This document shows, piece by piece, positions 24,073 through 33,505 of a DNA stretch of 64,000 bases. The stretch comes from Promethearchaeota archaeon (GTDB lineage Archaea; Asgardarchaeota; Lokiarchaeia; Sigyniarchaeales; SOKP01). The stretch spans positions 23,894 through 87,893 of the forward strand of contig JAEOUA010000004.1 in assembly GCA_016839555.1 (NCBI GenBank), read 5' to 3'. Each line of letters begins with the position of its first letter. Positions within the stretch are counted from its first letter, which is position 1. The notes under the pieces were generated by a model. It was given only the letters and a program-made list of their open reading frames with translations, was not told where the DNA came from and did not search any database. A program made the position numbers and the translations under genes.

Positions 24073-25362
24073 ATGCCCTCTACCTTAGAGAAAATAAAGA
24101 TACTCGGAGCAAACTCAAAATACGATATCTGCGCTAGTACAGCCTCAAGCCGGACGGAAAAATACCCACAATTGTTTGGAGATTCTAATTATTGGATCGG
24201 AGCGACTGAAAGAGCTGGAATTTGTCATAGTTATACGCCTGATGGTAAATGTATGAGCTTATTTAAAACTCTCTATACTAATAATTGTATTTATAACTGT
24301 AAATATTGTTTTTCCAATAATTGTAAAAAAAGAGTAAGTTTTACTCCAGAAGAATATGCTAAAACATTTATAAAGCTATATTCGATGAATGTGGTTGAGG
24401 GAATTTTTATTTCATCCGGCGTTTGTGGAAGTGCAGATACTACAACAGAAAAGATGTTAGATGCTATAAAATTGATTAGATTGAAATATCATTTTCAAGG
24501 CTATATTCACTTTAAATGCCTACCTGGCGTAAGCCAATATCTTATTAAAGAAGCTATAAGACTTTCTGACCGTATTTCTATTAATACAGAGGCTTCTACT
24601 AAAGATTATTTGGCTGAAATTGCAGAACAAAAAGATTTTAAAAATGATATTGAAATGCGTCAAAGATGGATCAAAAAAATAAGAATTCGCCATAATGAGC
24701 AAGCTCTAAAAAAATTACAGGATATAAAAGATGATAAAGATATTGAAGTCCAGAGAAAAATGATTAATGGAAGGCGAGAAGATGGATATAAGAAATTTCG
24801 CTGGGATGGTGCACCCATACTAAATGGAGGTCAAACCACTCAATTTGTTGTAGGAGCAGCCGACAATGAAACTGATTTAGATTTATTGAAGAGAATAGAT
24901 TGGCAATATAAAAATGTAGATCTTCGGAGAGCATATTTTTCTTCTTTTATTCCGATTAAGGGAACACCATTAGCTTATAAAAAAAGAGCTCCTTTAGAAA
25001 GGGAGCATCAACTATATCAAAGTGACTGGCTCCTTCGCATTTATCAATATCAGCTAAAAGATTTAAAAGAAATTATTAATGAAGATGGAAATTTACCGAA
25101 GGGTGATCCTAAAATTCATTTTGCACGCCATTATTTCAACGACCATAGCTTAGTGGATCCAAATCAAGCTTCCTATAAAGAATTACTTCGTGTACCTGGT
25201 ATTGGTTCTATTTCTGCGAAACGAATAATCAATTTAAGGACACAAAAATTTAAATTTAACAGACGTCAAGATTTAAAAGCAGTAGGTGTGGTATTAAAAA
25301 GAGCAGATCCTTTTCTTTCTATAAATGGTCAAAAACAAGCAACAATTACAAGTTTTGTTTAG
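24073..25362 (+). CDS. Radical SAM protein of putative DNA modification/repair family
   Basis: A 429-residue radical SAM protein with the cluster motif C72-x3-C76-x2-C79 (NCIYNCKYC) and a C-terminal helix-hairpin-helix (RVPGIGSISAKRIINLR, around 376-392), which implies DNA binding. This is the layout of the family annotated as putative DNA modification/repair radical SAM proteins, often coupled to a DUF4130/uracil-glycosylase-like partner; here the partner-like gene follows 9 bp downstream. The reaction is unknown. N-terminal C20 and C51/C60 could bind a further metal. The start is ATG 24073. Confidence 0.87.
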   Translation: MPSTLEKIKILGANSKYDICASTASSRTEKYPQLFGDSNYWIGATERAGICHSYTPDGKCMSLFKTLYTNNCIYNCKYCFSNNCKKRVSFTPEEYAKTFIKLYSMNVVEGIFISSGVCGSADTTTEKMLDAIKLIRLKYHFQGYIHFKCLPGVSQYLIKEAIRLSDRISINTEASTKDYLAEIAEQKDFKNDIEMRQRWIKKIRIRHNEQALKKLQDIKDDKDIEVQRKMINGRREDGYKKFRWDGAPILNGGQTTQFVVGAADNETDLDLLKRIDWQYKNVDLRRAYFSSFIPIKGTPLAYKKRAPLEREHQLYQSDWLLRIYQYQLKDLKEIINEDGNLPKGDPKIHFARHYFNDHSLVDPNQASYKELLRVPGIGSISAKRIINLRTQKFKFNRRQDLKAVGVVLKRADPFLSINGQKQATITSFV

Positions 25363-25371
25363 AGGTTTAAA

Positions 25372-26058
25372 ATGAATAACAAGAAAAATCAAAATGATCC
25401 ACTAAGAGTAGTCGGACGTGCTAGAGGATATTCTCATAAAGAATTAGTCCAAAATTTACCCCGCCATAAAGATTTTACTACAGATCTCATCCAAAAGATG
25501 AAAAAAATTCCTGAAGTTGTGCTTCGGAATTCTGGGACTATCTTAGCAAAAAAACTTATAAGAATGATGAAAGAACTTAATACAGAAGCCTATCGAGCAA
25601 AACAATTTACACGCACAAAATTGAATGATCGCGGGGTCTTATACGGGATAGTCTTACTGAAACATAAAATAATGGATATAGTTTTGAATTACTTTCATAA
25701 AAGATGGCCACAATGCATAATATGTCTTTATAATGAATATACTCATAAAACATCAATAATTAACGAGAAGGGAAGTATTCAAGAAACTGAGAATCCTCTC
25801 AATGAAATTATTGAACAAATCAGTAAAAACAGAAAATCTATTCCATATTTTAAGGATATTCAATTTTCGGGAAATAAAATATATGAGATCCTATATAAAT
25901 CCCAAATTATTGAAGAGCGAGATAATCCCAATTATTTTAAACAAATGATACCAGAAAGTTGTTATAAACTTCCTGGAATGAGAGGAGGGGTTGAAATAAG
26001 GTTCAATTACCAAAAAAAAATTTTAGATCATTTCTTAAAATCCCCTGAAGATGTTTAA
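25372..26058 (+). CDS. DUF4130-like DNA-metabolism partner of the radical SAM protein
   Basis: A 228-residue basic protein directly downstream of the radical SAM/HhH gene, with AGAGGTT in the short spacer as ribosome site. The C-terminal segment (IIEERDNPNYFKQMIPESCYKLPGM) resembles the end of DUF4130 proteins, which are the usual genomic partners of this radical SAM family and are thought to act in DNA metabolism. The N-terminal half (PRHKDFTTDLIQKMKKIPEVV) is unfamiliar. Pairing and coupling are seen; the family link is made by eye and is moderate; no enzymatic role is proposed. Confidence 0.65.
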   Translation: MNNKKNQNDPLRVVGRARGYSHKELVQNLPRHKDFTTDLIQKMKKIPEVVLRNSGTILAKKLIRMMKELNTEAYRAKQFTRTKLNDRGVLYGIVLLKHKIMDIVLNYFHKRWPQCIICLYNEYTHKTSIINEKGSIQETENPLNEIIEQISKNRKSIPYFKDIQFSGNKIYEILYKSQIIEERDNPNYFKQMIPESCYKLPGMRGGVEIRFNYQKKILDHFLKSPEDV

Positions 26059-26101
26059 GTAATATTGAGACATTATAAAAGTATAAAAATCGTATCAAAA
26101 C

Positions 26102-26605
26102 CTATGAATATACAATTTTCACTTGATCCCCTTCTTTAAGAATGGAAGCTAAATCTTTAGACCTATTTTCATTAACAAAAATCTGTAATCTATTAAAATC
26201 ATCTAAGATATTAAGTTTTTTAAGTAAATATCTAAGATTGCTACCCATTGGTATACTTAAGAATGCTTCTGATCTATTAAATTTTTCTTCTATATTCTTA
26301 GGTAATTGAATGCGAATTCGAATTGAATTATTTTTTTCTATCTCCGCGAAAATTAAACCCATATTTTTAGGGAAAATTCCGACTCGATCACCTTCATGAA
26401 GTATTGTTCCCATACCGCAATATTTTCCATTCACGAAAATATGACTGATTTCATTCTCCTCTAAACCAAATTTCTTTAAGATATCATAAATTGTATAAAT
26501 TTTTTCCTCTGTATTCAGATTTATTTTGACTGGGCTTCCAGGAGTAATATTATTTGATCTTATTTTAGTTTTTAAATTTCCAAATAAAAGTAAATTAATA
26601 TTCAT
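26102..26605 (-). CDS. Tandem beta-grasp (MoaD/ThiS-like) protein
   Basis: A 167-residue protein that appears to hold two ubiquitin-like beta-grasp domains in tandem, at about 1-90 and 95-167. Each has the ThiS/MoaD rhythm ending in a strand-loop-strand: HIFVNGKYCGMGTILHEGDR then VGIFPKN, and LQIFVNENRSKDLASILKEG then DQVKIVYS. Neither domain ends in the Gly-Gly needed for adenylation and sulfur or protein transfer, so it is not a normal sulfur carrier. It may be a binding module like the beta-grasp domain of Mut7-C proteins. ATG at 26605 has GGTGA 5 bases upstream. Monocistronic. Confidence 0.65.
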   Translation of the reverse strand: MNINLLLFGNLKTKIRSNNITPGSPVKINLNTEEKIYTIYDILKKFGLEENEISHIFVNGKYCGMGTILHEGDRVGIFPKNMGLIFAEIEKNNSIRIRIQLPKNIEEKFNRSEAFLSIPMGSNLRYLLKKLNILDDFNRLQIFVNENRSKDLASILKEGDQVKIVYS

Positions 26606-26842
26606 TTAATTCACCTAATAAGAGTATATTATACTAAATCAAATAATAGCAATTGAAATTACCTTATAAAAATTTAGCTTAACATGTTCAAAAGTTAAAA
26701 AAAACGGTTCTCTCTTGATTCCTCCTATAGAGAAGATCATCAAAAGAATTAATTTAAAAAAAATAGATAAAATATTTCTTAAATTATTAAGTATTAAGAA
26801 TTCTTTATTAGACTTGAAATTTATATAAGATATCTTTTTAAA

Positions 26843-28105
26843 ATGAAAAGAGTAGAGCTTTTAGCCCCAGCGAAAAACTTTAAAGCAATAAAAGCTGCTT
26901 CGGAATATGCGGATTCTGTCTATTTTGGGCTGGAAAACTATAATATGAGAATGAGATCCGAAAATATTCATATTAAAGATTTATGGAAAATCATGGATTT
27001 TTGTGAATATCATAATCTTAAAGCATATCTTGCAACTAATATCCTTCTCTATGATGAAGAATTGCATGAAACAGAAAAAATAATTAAAATTTCTTATGAA
27101 GCAGGAGTGAATGCCGTAATTGTACATGATTTAGCAGCTATGGAGATCGCGAAACGGATCGGAATCCCATTTCATGTGTCTACTCAATGTAATGTATCAA
27201 ATTCTCTTTCAGCTCGATTTTACGAAAGATTGGGGGCAGAACGTATCATTTTAGCTCGCGAGTTATCTTTAGAAAAAATTAAAGAAATTAAAAGAAATTT
27301 AGTCTCAACAGAAATAGAAACATTTATACATGGTGCGATGTGTACCTCCATAAGTGGAAGATGTTATTTTTCCCAGGATATATGTGAGACCCCAGAAAAA
27401 TCTGCCAATAGGGGAAATTGCATTCAACCTTGTAGAAGGAGATGGTGGGTAAAGGACGCGGAAAGTCATGAATATATATATGATGGAGTCCGTTTTATGA
27501 ATTCTCGTGATTTATGTACTATTGCTTATATACCCGATTTAATTGAAGCTAATATTGATGCTTTTAAGATTGAAGGTCGCATGCGGCACCCCCATTATGT
27601 AGAAATCGTAAGTAAAATATATCGGGAAGCTATTGATGCCTATTATGAGGGAACGTTTAATAAAGATAAAGTTGGTAAATGGATTACTGAGTTAAAAAGA
27701 GTATATAATCGTGGTTTCACGCCTGGGTTTTATTTTAAAAGAATGACCGAAGAAGATCATCAACACAATTATCCCTATAATCTCTCTCATTATCGGTATA
27801 TAAAAGTAGGAGAAATAATAAATTATGATGATAAATCTAGATTAGCAACTATAAAAATAAATAATGGTTATATAGAAAGAGGAGCAGACGTTATTATCAT
27901 GGGAAGAAAAACAGATACATATATTCATCAGAATGCTTTACATATTTTATATAATAATAAAAAGGTGAAAAAAAGCCCGCGCGGAACACATAATGATCCT
28001 ATTTTAATAGAAATGAGATTAGAAAAACCTCTAAATCAAAATGGAAAAAATAATGTGTATGTCTTTACTAATAGGACTTATTCCAAACAAAAATATTCTT
28101 TATAA
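26843..28105 (+). CDS. Peptidase U32 family protein
   Basis: A 420-residue U32-family protein. The opening ELLAPAKNFKAIKAASEYAD, the FHVSTQCNVSN strand and the Cys-rich block CTSISGRCYFS...NRGNCIQPCRRRW (around 169-199) are family marks; these Cys residues bind an iron-sulfur cluster in related TrhP/RlhA enzymes, which take part in prephenate-dependent hydroxylation of tRNA or rRNA. Some U32 members are called collagenases, but RNA modification is the better-supported activity. The C-terminal beta domain (KVGEIINYDDKSRLATIKINN) is also typical. Isolated gene, convergent with the LRR gene. Confidence 0.88.
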   Translation: MKRVELLAPAKNFKAIKAASEYADSVYFGLENYNMRMRSENIHIKDLWKIMDFCEYHNLKAYLATNILLYDEELHETEKIIKISYEAGVNAVIVHDLAAMEIAKRIGIPFHVSTQCNVSNSLSARFYERLGAERIILARELSLEKIKEIKRNLVSTEIETFIHGAMCTSISGRCYFSQDICETPEKSANRGNCIQPCRRRWWVKDAESHEYIYDGVRFMNSRDLCTIAYIPDLIEANIDAFKIEGRMRHPHYVEIVSKIYREAIDAYYEGTFNKDKVGKWITELKRVYNRGFTPGFYFKRMTEEDHQHNYPYNLSHYRYIKVGEIINYDDKSRLATIKINNGYIERGADVIIMGRKTDTYIHQNALHILYNNKKVKKSPRGTHNDPILIEMRLEKPLNQNGKNNVYVFTNRTYSKQKYSL

Positions 28106-28114
28106 GCATTAAAA

Positions 28115-29848
28115 TTAAATAATGATTTTCACATCTTTTTCTTCTAATTTTTTCAAAATTTTGGGTTTTTCAACAAAAGTATTTTTTTGAATATCAAGAT
28201 GTTTTAAATTATCAATTTCTTTTATAGATTGGGGAATATTAGTTAATTTATTGGATTTAAGAAGGAGATATTCAAGAGAATTAAGTGAACCAATAGAATT
28301 TGGAATATTTTCTAATTTATTATTACTCAAATTTAAATATTCTAAATTTTTAAGTAAGCCAAATGTTTCTGGAATTTCTATAAAATCATTATAATAAAGA
28401 TATAAAAACTTTAATGATTTTAATTCCCCAATAGAATCTGGTATTCTAGATAAAGCATTTTTCCCTAAATCCAAAGTATTTAAATTATTTAATTGACCTA
28501 TAGACTCCGGAATTTTAACCAATCGATTAAATCCTAAGATTAAATATCTAAGAGAGCGTAAATTCCCGATACATTCTGGAATTGTTTCTAATTTATTAGT
28601 AGATAGATCTAATTCCTTTAAACTTTCAAGCTCACAAAGAGAATCAGGTAATTCTTCAATATTATTACTACTTAAGTCTAATATTTCTAATCCCTTCATA
28701 TTTCCAATTGATTGGGGGACAGTTTTTAGTCTATTATCATATAAAAATAATTCCTTTAAGGAGCTCAAATTTCTAATTGCATTTGGTAGTTCTGTGATAT
28801 TATTTTGTGTTAGTTTCAAAGATAATAATTTCTGTAGTGATCCTATAGAATTTGGTAAAGAGGCAAGTTCATTATTATCTATCAATAAATATTGCAAATC
28901 TTTCAGATTTCCAATAGTTTCTGGTAGCTGCATTAATTGATTTCGTTGAAGATCAAATCTTATTAGGGATTTTAGATTCCCTATCGAATTTGGTAAATTT
29001 TTAAGATGATTATTTCCCAAACTTAAATTATCCAAATCATATAATTTCCCAATAGAATCTGGAAGCTCTCTTAAATAATTAGAATTTAGTCCTAAATAAT
29101 TTAAATTCTCTAATAAACCAATTGAGTTTGGAAGTTCTTGAAGATAATTACCCTTCAGAAAGCATGAAGATAAAGATTCTAAGGAACCAAATGAAGAGGG
29201 AAGTGCAGTCAAGTTATTATTTCTAATGTTCAACCGTTTAAGACATTTAAGAGAACCAATTGTGTCTGGAAGAGTTTTTAAATTGTTATTTCCCAAGTAT
29301 AAAAACTGGAGAGCATCTAAAGAACCTATGGATTTGGGTAAACTATTAATCTCGTTATTACTTAAATCAAGAAATTTTAAGCTTTTTAAACCTCCAATAG
29401 ATTCAGGGATTTGGTTAATTTTATTACCGCTAAGATCTAAAAATTCAAGTTGTTCACACTCTCCAATAGTTTCTGGAATGGTTTTTATTTCATTAGTTTC
29501 AAGATGTAATTCTTTAAGCGATTTTAACAAATATATCTCATCTAAAATGTAATTTAATCGATTTTCACTCAAATCTAGAAATTGAAGTTCTTTTAGAGAA
29601 AATATTTCTTGAGAAAGGGTTGTTATATTATTTCCCCTTAAATACAATCTTTTAAGATGTTGGAATTCTTCAATGTTTTTTGGAATATTTTCAAAACTAC
29701 AAGAAAATAGACTTAATCTCGTTATATGGTTTTCAATTGCTTTATATCCGATTAAATAAGGTCTTAGCTCCGTTACATTTGGTATAGACCCACCAATTTT
29801 TATCTCAAGATTTCTTAAATTTTTTCTTTCTTCAATTGATAAATCCAT
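28115..29848 (-). CDS. Leucine-rich-repeat protein with 22 exact 23-residue repeats
   Basis: A 577-residue soluble protein made almost wholly of leucine-rich repeats. After a 40-residue N-terminal part, residues 41-546 form 22 consecutive repeats of exactly 23 residues with consensus SLKxLxLxxNxLxxLPxSIGxL, ending in a 31-residue C-terminal cap (KPKILKKLEEKDVKIII). There is no signal peptide or membrane segment, so it is probably cytoplasmic. The IP-x-SIG-x-L form resembles the Ras-group LRRs of eukaryotes and many bacterial LRR proteins; these mediate protein binding, sometimes to small GTPases. The partner is unknown; a longin-GTPase gene lies 2.6 kb away. Regular repeats suggest growth by unequal recombination. 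Confidence 0.93.
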   Translation of the reverse strand: MDLSIEERKNLRNLEIKIGGSIPNVTELRPYLIGYKAIENHITRLSLFSCSFENIPKNIEEFQHLKRLYLRGNNITTLSQEIFSLKELQFLDLSENRLNYILDEIYLLKSLKELHLETNEIKTIPETIGECEQLEFLDLSGNKINQIPESIGGLKSLKFLDLSNNEINSLPKSIGSLDALQFLYLGNNNLKTLPDTIGSLKCLKRLNIRNNNLTALPSSFGSLESLSSCFLKGNYLQELPNSIGLLENLNYLGLNSNYLRELPDSIGKLYDLDNLSLGNNHLKNLPNSIGNLKSLIRFDLQRNQLMQLPETIGNLKDLQYLLIDNNELASLPNSIGSLQKLLSLKLTQNNITELPNAIRNLSSLKELFLYDNRLKTVPQSIGNMKGLEILDLSSNNIEELPDSLCELESLKELDLSTNKLETIPECIGNLRSLRYLILGFNRLVKIPESIGQLNNLNTLDLGKNALSRIPDSIGELKSLKFLYLYYNDFIEIPETFGLLKNLEYLNLSNNKLENIPNSIGSLNSLEYLLLKSNKLTNIPQSIKEIDNLKHLDIQKNTFVEKPKILKKLEEKDVKIII

Positions 29849-29970
29849 TTTAGTAATCAGAAGGTATTATTGATAATTTTTAATAATTCGCTATTTATCA
29901 ATAAATAATATTTAATATTTAAATATATTAAGCTTTAGAAAATAGAAAAGAATAAAAAAAAAGAATTAAC

Positions 29971-31167
29971 TTAGAAATCTATATCCTTTCCTTCAAAGGC
30001 ATATCTATAGATCTTTTTAATTTGTTCAGCATTAATTGAGCGAGGTGCCATAGTAATGGTTGGGTCTTGAAAACTTAATTCCACCATCATATCTAGGTTT
30101 GTCTCCATATCTTCCTTAGATACTCCTGTCTCAGCAAAATTTTTAGGAAAATCTACCTTATCTTGTAATTCTTTAATTTTTCTTACAACTGAATATGCCG
30201 CATCATCAATAGAATCTGCCCATTCAGACCATCCTAATTGCCTTGCCATTTTAGCATAAATATTTTTTACTTCATCACTTTCAGGATTATTTAAAAGATA
30301 TTGGACTATATAACTAGTTAAAATTCCAACTGCTTCTCCATGGGCACATTTAAAGATACTTCCCCAACTATGGGCAAGAGAGTGACCAATATGAACGCTA
30401 GAATTACCCATTGCTATTCCTGCTATTGTTGCTGCTTGATGGAGCATATCTCTTGCTTCCATATTATCATTTTTGTTATATACTTTGGGAAGATATTCAA
30501 ATATTAATTCTATTGCTTTTAAACCTAAAGCATTCGAGAACTCATTACGCCAAGTATTTGCGAAGTTCTCAAACGAATGAGCTAGCGCATCAAAGGCAGT
30601 GTTAAGAGTTAATCTAGGAGGCATTCCCGCTGGAAAAATGGGATCTAAAATGGTATATGAAGATACTAAACCTTTATGTGCATGAATTAATTTTTTCCAA
30701 ATTCCCTCTTCTTTTTTAGAGATAATTATCGCAAATGTATTATCGGCACCAGTTCCCGAAGTCGTAGGTATGGAAATAAGCTGGGTTTTTTTGCCTAAAT
30801 TATACAATTCGGAATTCATTGGATATAGATCATCTAGAGTATATTCTGGATAATCATATAACGCTAATACAGCTTTAGCAACATCCATGACCGAACCACC
30901 ACCCAAAGCAATAATTAAATCCGGTTGATAGGAAAGACATTGTTCTCTCGCTTCTAATACATCTTCTTCATGGGGATCTGGGTGAACGCCCGTATAGATC
31001 TCATATTCTCTTCCAAGACTTTTTAATTTTTTAGTTAAAATATCGACATATCCCAAATCTTTCATAACGTCATCAGTAACTATAAAACATTTTTTTCCAG
31101 CAATATTTTCTAAAAAATCTAAGGCATTTTCCCCATAAATTACTTTTGAAGGCCAAAAATACCACAA
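29971..31167 (-). CDS. Iron-containing alcohol dehydrogenase
   Basis: A 398-residue group III NAD(P)-dependent alcohol dehydrogenase. Cofactor-binding GGGSVMDVAKA and the metal-binding region with conserved His (NSSVHIGHSLAHSWGSIFKCAHGEAVG) are visible; NTAFDALAHSFENF is the family signature. Probably reduces aldehydes formed in fermentation. TTG at 31167 is preceded by AGGTGA about 9 bases upstream, which supports that start. It is the only gene of its unit; the substrate (butanal, lactaldehyde or 1,3-propanediol type) cannot be fixed. Confidence 0.92.
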   Translation of the reverse strand: MWYFWPSKVIYGENALDFLENIAGKKCFIVTDDVMKDLGYVDILTKKLKSLGREYEIYTGVHPDPHEEDVLEAREQCLSYQPDLIIALGGGSVMDVAKAVLALYDYPEYTLDDLYPMNSELYNLGKKTQLISIPTTSGTGADNTFAIIISKKEEGIWKKLIHAHKGLVSSYTILDPIFPAGMPPRLTLNTAFDALAHSFENFANTWRNEFSNALGLKAIELIFEYLPKVYNKNDNMEARDMLHQAATIAGIAMGNSSVHIGHSLAHSWGSIFKCAHGEAVGILTSYIVQYLLNNPESDEVKNIYAKMARQLGWSEWADSIDDAAYSVVRKIKELQDKVDFPKNFAETGVSKEDMETNLDMMVELSFQDPTITMAPRSINAEQIKKIYRYAFEGKDIDF

Positions 31168-31366
31168 AAATTATTCACCTTAAAAATTTTTTAATTATTG
31201 TTATTTGTAATTTGTTATAGATATAACTTATATAATTAAATTTTTCTCACCTTAAATAATTCAGATTGGAAATAAAAAGTATAATAGATGTCAAAACTTT
31301 AAAGGTTCTATAAGATTCATTTTTCAGTTTTAAAGTAATATTTAATTATTAGTAGAAAGTATAAAA

Positions 31367-32212
31367 TTATTTAAGGAATTTTAAATGGATTATGCGTGCT
31401 GTTTTTAACCAATTAGAAATTCTATTCATAAGCTTTGTTTTGAATTTCCAATTTTTATTAATTGATGTACGATCCCCGATAACATAACAATCTTTTATCT
31501 CAATTTTATTTGACCATTTAGGAATTGAGTTATATGGATCATCAATCGCAAATTTAAATCTTAATTCACTTTTAGCTCTCTTAGCTCTTTTATTCGCAAC
31601 TTTTAACGCTAAGTTCGAGACCGCATCAAATATTATTTCTCTAGCTGGGAATCGATTTGCTAACTTTTTCAAGAAAGCGGATATCTCTTCTTCATTAAAA
31701 TAATAAATAAAGCCTCCTGCGATAAGAAATATACCCTTGTTCTCTGAAAAATTAATTTCATCCATCCAATCATTATTAAATACTGATCGCGCAATGTTTC
31801 GATTTCTTTCAGTTTCTTCAATTAATTTTTCTCGAAAGTTAATTACATTATGCAAATCTATGTTATACATTGTAATTTTGCCATTATCAACTCGAAAAAA
31901 TGTAGTATCGAGTCCAGCTCCTATATTTATAACTGTCGAATAAGGATAATTCTTTAAATAATTCTTTAAAGCATCATCAAAACTTCGTGCTCTTATCATT
32001 AATCCAATAGAACGCCATTCTCCTAAGATTTGATCCATTTCTGAAAAATTATAATCAATTTTTTTAATAATTTCAATCGCTTTTTGGTCATTTAACAAAC
32101 TGGGATATAATTGAGAATAGATTGCGCGAGCCCATAAAGGACCAAGCATTGTTTCTTCAATACTCCCTTTTTTAATATCAAATTCATTGATATATTTTTC
32201 TTTACGTGCCAT
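31367..32212 (-). CDS. Leucine carboxyl methyltransferase-family protein
   Basis: About 281 residues from ATG 32212 (TTG 32218 possible). Class I SAM methyltransferase of the LCM/PPM1 type: RSFDDALKNYLKNYP leads into motif I (VINIGAGLDTTFFRV), then an acidic loop (MYNIDLHNVINFREKLI). In eukaryotes LCM1 methylates the C-terminal leucine of PP2A and the related PPM2 acts on wybutosine tRNA; in bacteria relatives act on polyketides. FLIAGGFIYYFNEEEI fits the family post-motif. The substrate here is unknown. Stands alone on the reverse strand, divergent from the longin-GTPase. Confidence 0.85.
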   Translation of the reverse strand: MARKEKYINEFDIKKGSIEETMLGPLWARAIYSQLYPSLLNDQKAIEIIKKIDYNFSEMDQILGEWRSIGLMIRARSFDDALKNYLKNYPYSTVINIGAGLDTTFFRVDNGKITMYNIDLHNVINFREKLIEETERNRNIARSVFNNDWMDEINFSENKGIFLIAGGFIYYFNEEEISAFLKKLANRFPAREIIFDAVSNLALKVANKRAKRAKSELRFKFAIDDPYNSIPKWSNKIEIKDCYVIGDRTSINKNWKFKTKLMNRISNWLKTARIIHLKFLK

Positions 32213-32410
32213 TTTCAAACTTTATACACTATTTTCTATTTACAATTTATTTCAACTTTTAATCACTATAAATATTTTAAATGATTTTTATTAGAATTGA
32301 ATTTTACTATAATTATATTTTTAGTAATTTGAAAAAACTTTAATAAAATAAATAAAAAATATCAATATTAAAATAAGTGTTATTTTATTATTGTTATGAG
32401 CTAAGCATAT

Positions 32411-33454
32411 ATGACACGGTTAATTAAAGGGTTGGTGTATATAGAATTCCTTGATATTAAAGGCGTCACCCCTACTGTTTGGCTCCCCGAAGAATTAGAT
32501 GAACAATTAAGAGTACTATGCGGAATTAAAGCGGTTTCCTTACTCACGGGAGAAGACAATCATATTCCGAAGTCACTAATTACTATACCCTTTCCTTCTC
32601 GGAATTTAAAAGCAATCATTAAATTCATAAAATGGAAGGATCAAGATAGGCGAGGAGAAATTGGCCAATCTTCACTTTTTTTACTGTTTAATGAAGCTGA
32701 TGATGCGATCTTTTATAAAGCACAAAAATATCTTGAAGAAGTTTTTAATGAGCTTATAGAAGAAATCATATATATTGAAAAACACTCATCAGATAAATTA
32801 AAATTAGCTCACATTATTTCAGAATTTCAAACTCAAATTGATTTTATTCTAACAGATTTAAAACAAAAAGAAATTTCTAAGAGAAAGATTGAAGAATTTC
32901 CTTCTTTAAGAAAAGAAGGTGCTTTAACAACAGAAAATATTGATCTAAAATTAAAAACAATAGTTTGTGGAGATCCAATGGTTGGCAAGACTTCTATCAT
33001 ATTAAGATTAACGGATGATGCGTTTACAAGAACATATTTACCTACATTGGGTGTAAATATATCTGAAAAGATGATAAAAATTGATGGAAACTACATTCAA
33101 TTAGTATTTTGGGATTTAGCAGGGCAATCAAAATTCAATTCTATGCGCATTCACTATTATCAAGGAGCAGAAGTAGTATTATTGGTTTTTGATCTGACAA
33201 ATAAGGACAGTTTTAAGAATATTAATAAATGGTATGAAGATATTCAGAAGAATTTTAAAAATAAAAAGGAATTAATTGGATTTCTGATTGGAAATAAAAA
33301 TGACTTAAATGAAAAAAGATTAATTGAACAAAATAATGCTTTAGAACTTGCAGAGAAGTTAAATCTGCAATATTTCGAAACTTCTGCATTAACCGGTGAA
33401 AATATTCAAGACATGTTTGAGATTATAGGAAAAAAGTTTCTGGAAATTATTTAA
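32411..33454 (+). CDS. Ras/Rab-like small GTPase with N-terminal longin-like domain
   Basis: A 347-residue fusion. Residues about 1-120 have a longin/roadblock-like alpha-beta pattern (LVYIEFLDIKGVTPTVWLP, then KSLITIPFP and a long helix), followed by a helical linker (120-165) and a Ras-superfamily GTPase (179-347). All G motifs are present: G1 GDPMVGKTS (187-195), G2 T212, G3 WDLAGQ (234-239), G4 NKND (295-298), G5 ETSAL (323-327); the Gln after DLAG needed for hydrolysis is kept. There is no C-terminal prenylation Cys, so membrane contact would have to come through the longin part or a partner. Fusions of this sort are a mark of Asgard archaea; regulation of membranes or cytoskeleton is inferred. 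Confidence 0.9.
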   Translation: MTRLIKGLVYIEFLDIKGVTPTVWLPEELDEQLRVLCGIKAVSLLTGEDNHIPKSLITIPFPSRNLKAIIKFIKWKDQDRRGEIGQSSLFLLFNEADDAIFYKAQKYLEEVFNELIEEIIYIEKHSSDKLKLAHIISEFQTQIDFILTDLKQKEISKRKIEEFPSLRKEGALTTENIDLKLKTIVCGDPMVGKTSIILRLTDDAFTRTYLPTLGVNISEKMIKIDGNYIQLVFWDLAGQSKFNSMRIHYYQGAEVVLLVFDLTNKDSFKNINKWYEDIQKNFKNKKELIGFLIGNKNDLNEKRLIEQNNALELAEKLNLQYFETSALTGENIQDMFEIIGKKFLEII

Positions 33455-33505
33455 AAACTAAAAAATAAACCTTTATACTTAAAAAATAAAAAATAAATGG
33501 ACTAT

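Noticed and set aside
28115..29848. 69-base periodicity as a CRISPR or satellite array
   Set aside because: The period is that of a translated leucine-rich repeat with diverged codons, not identical repeats with unique spacers.
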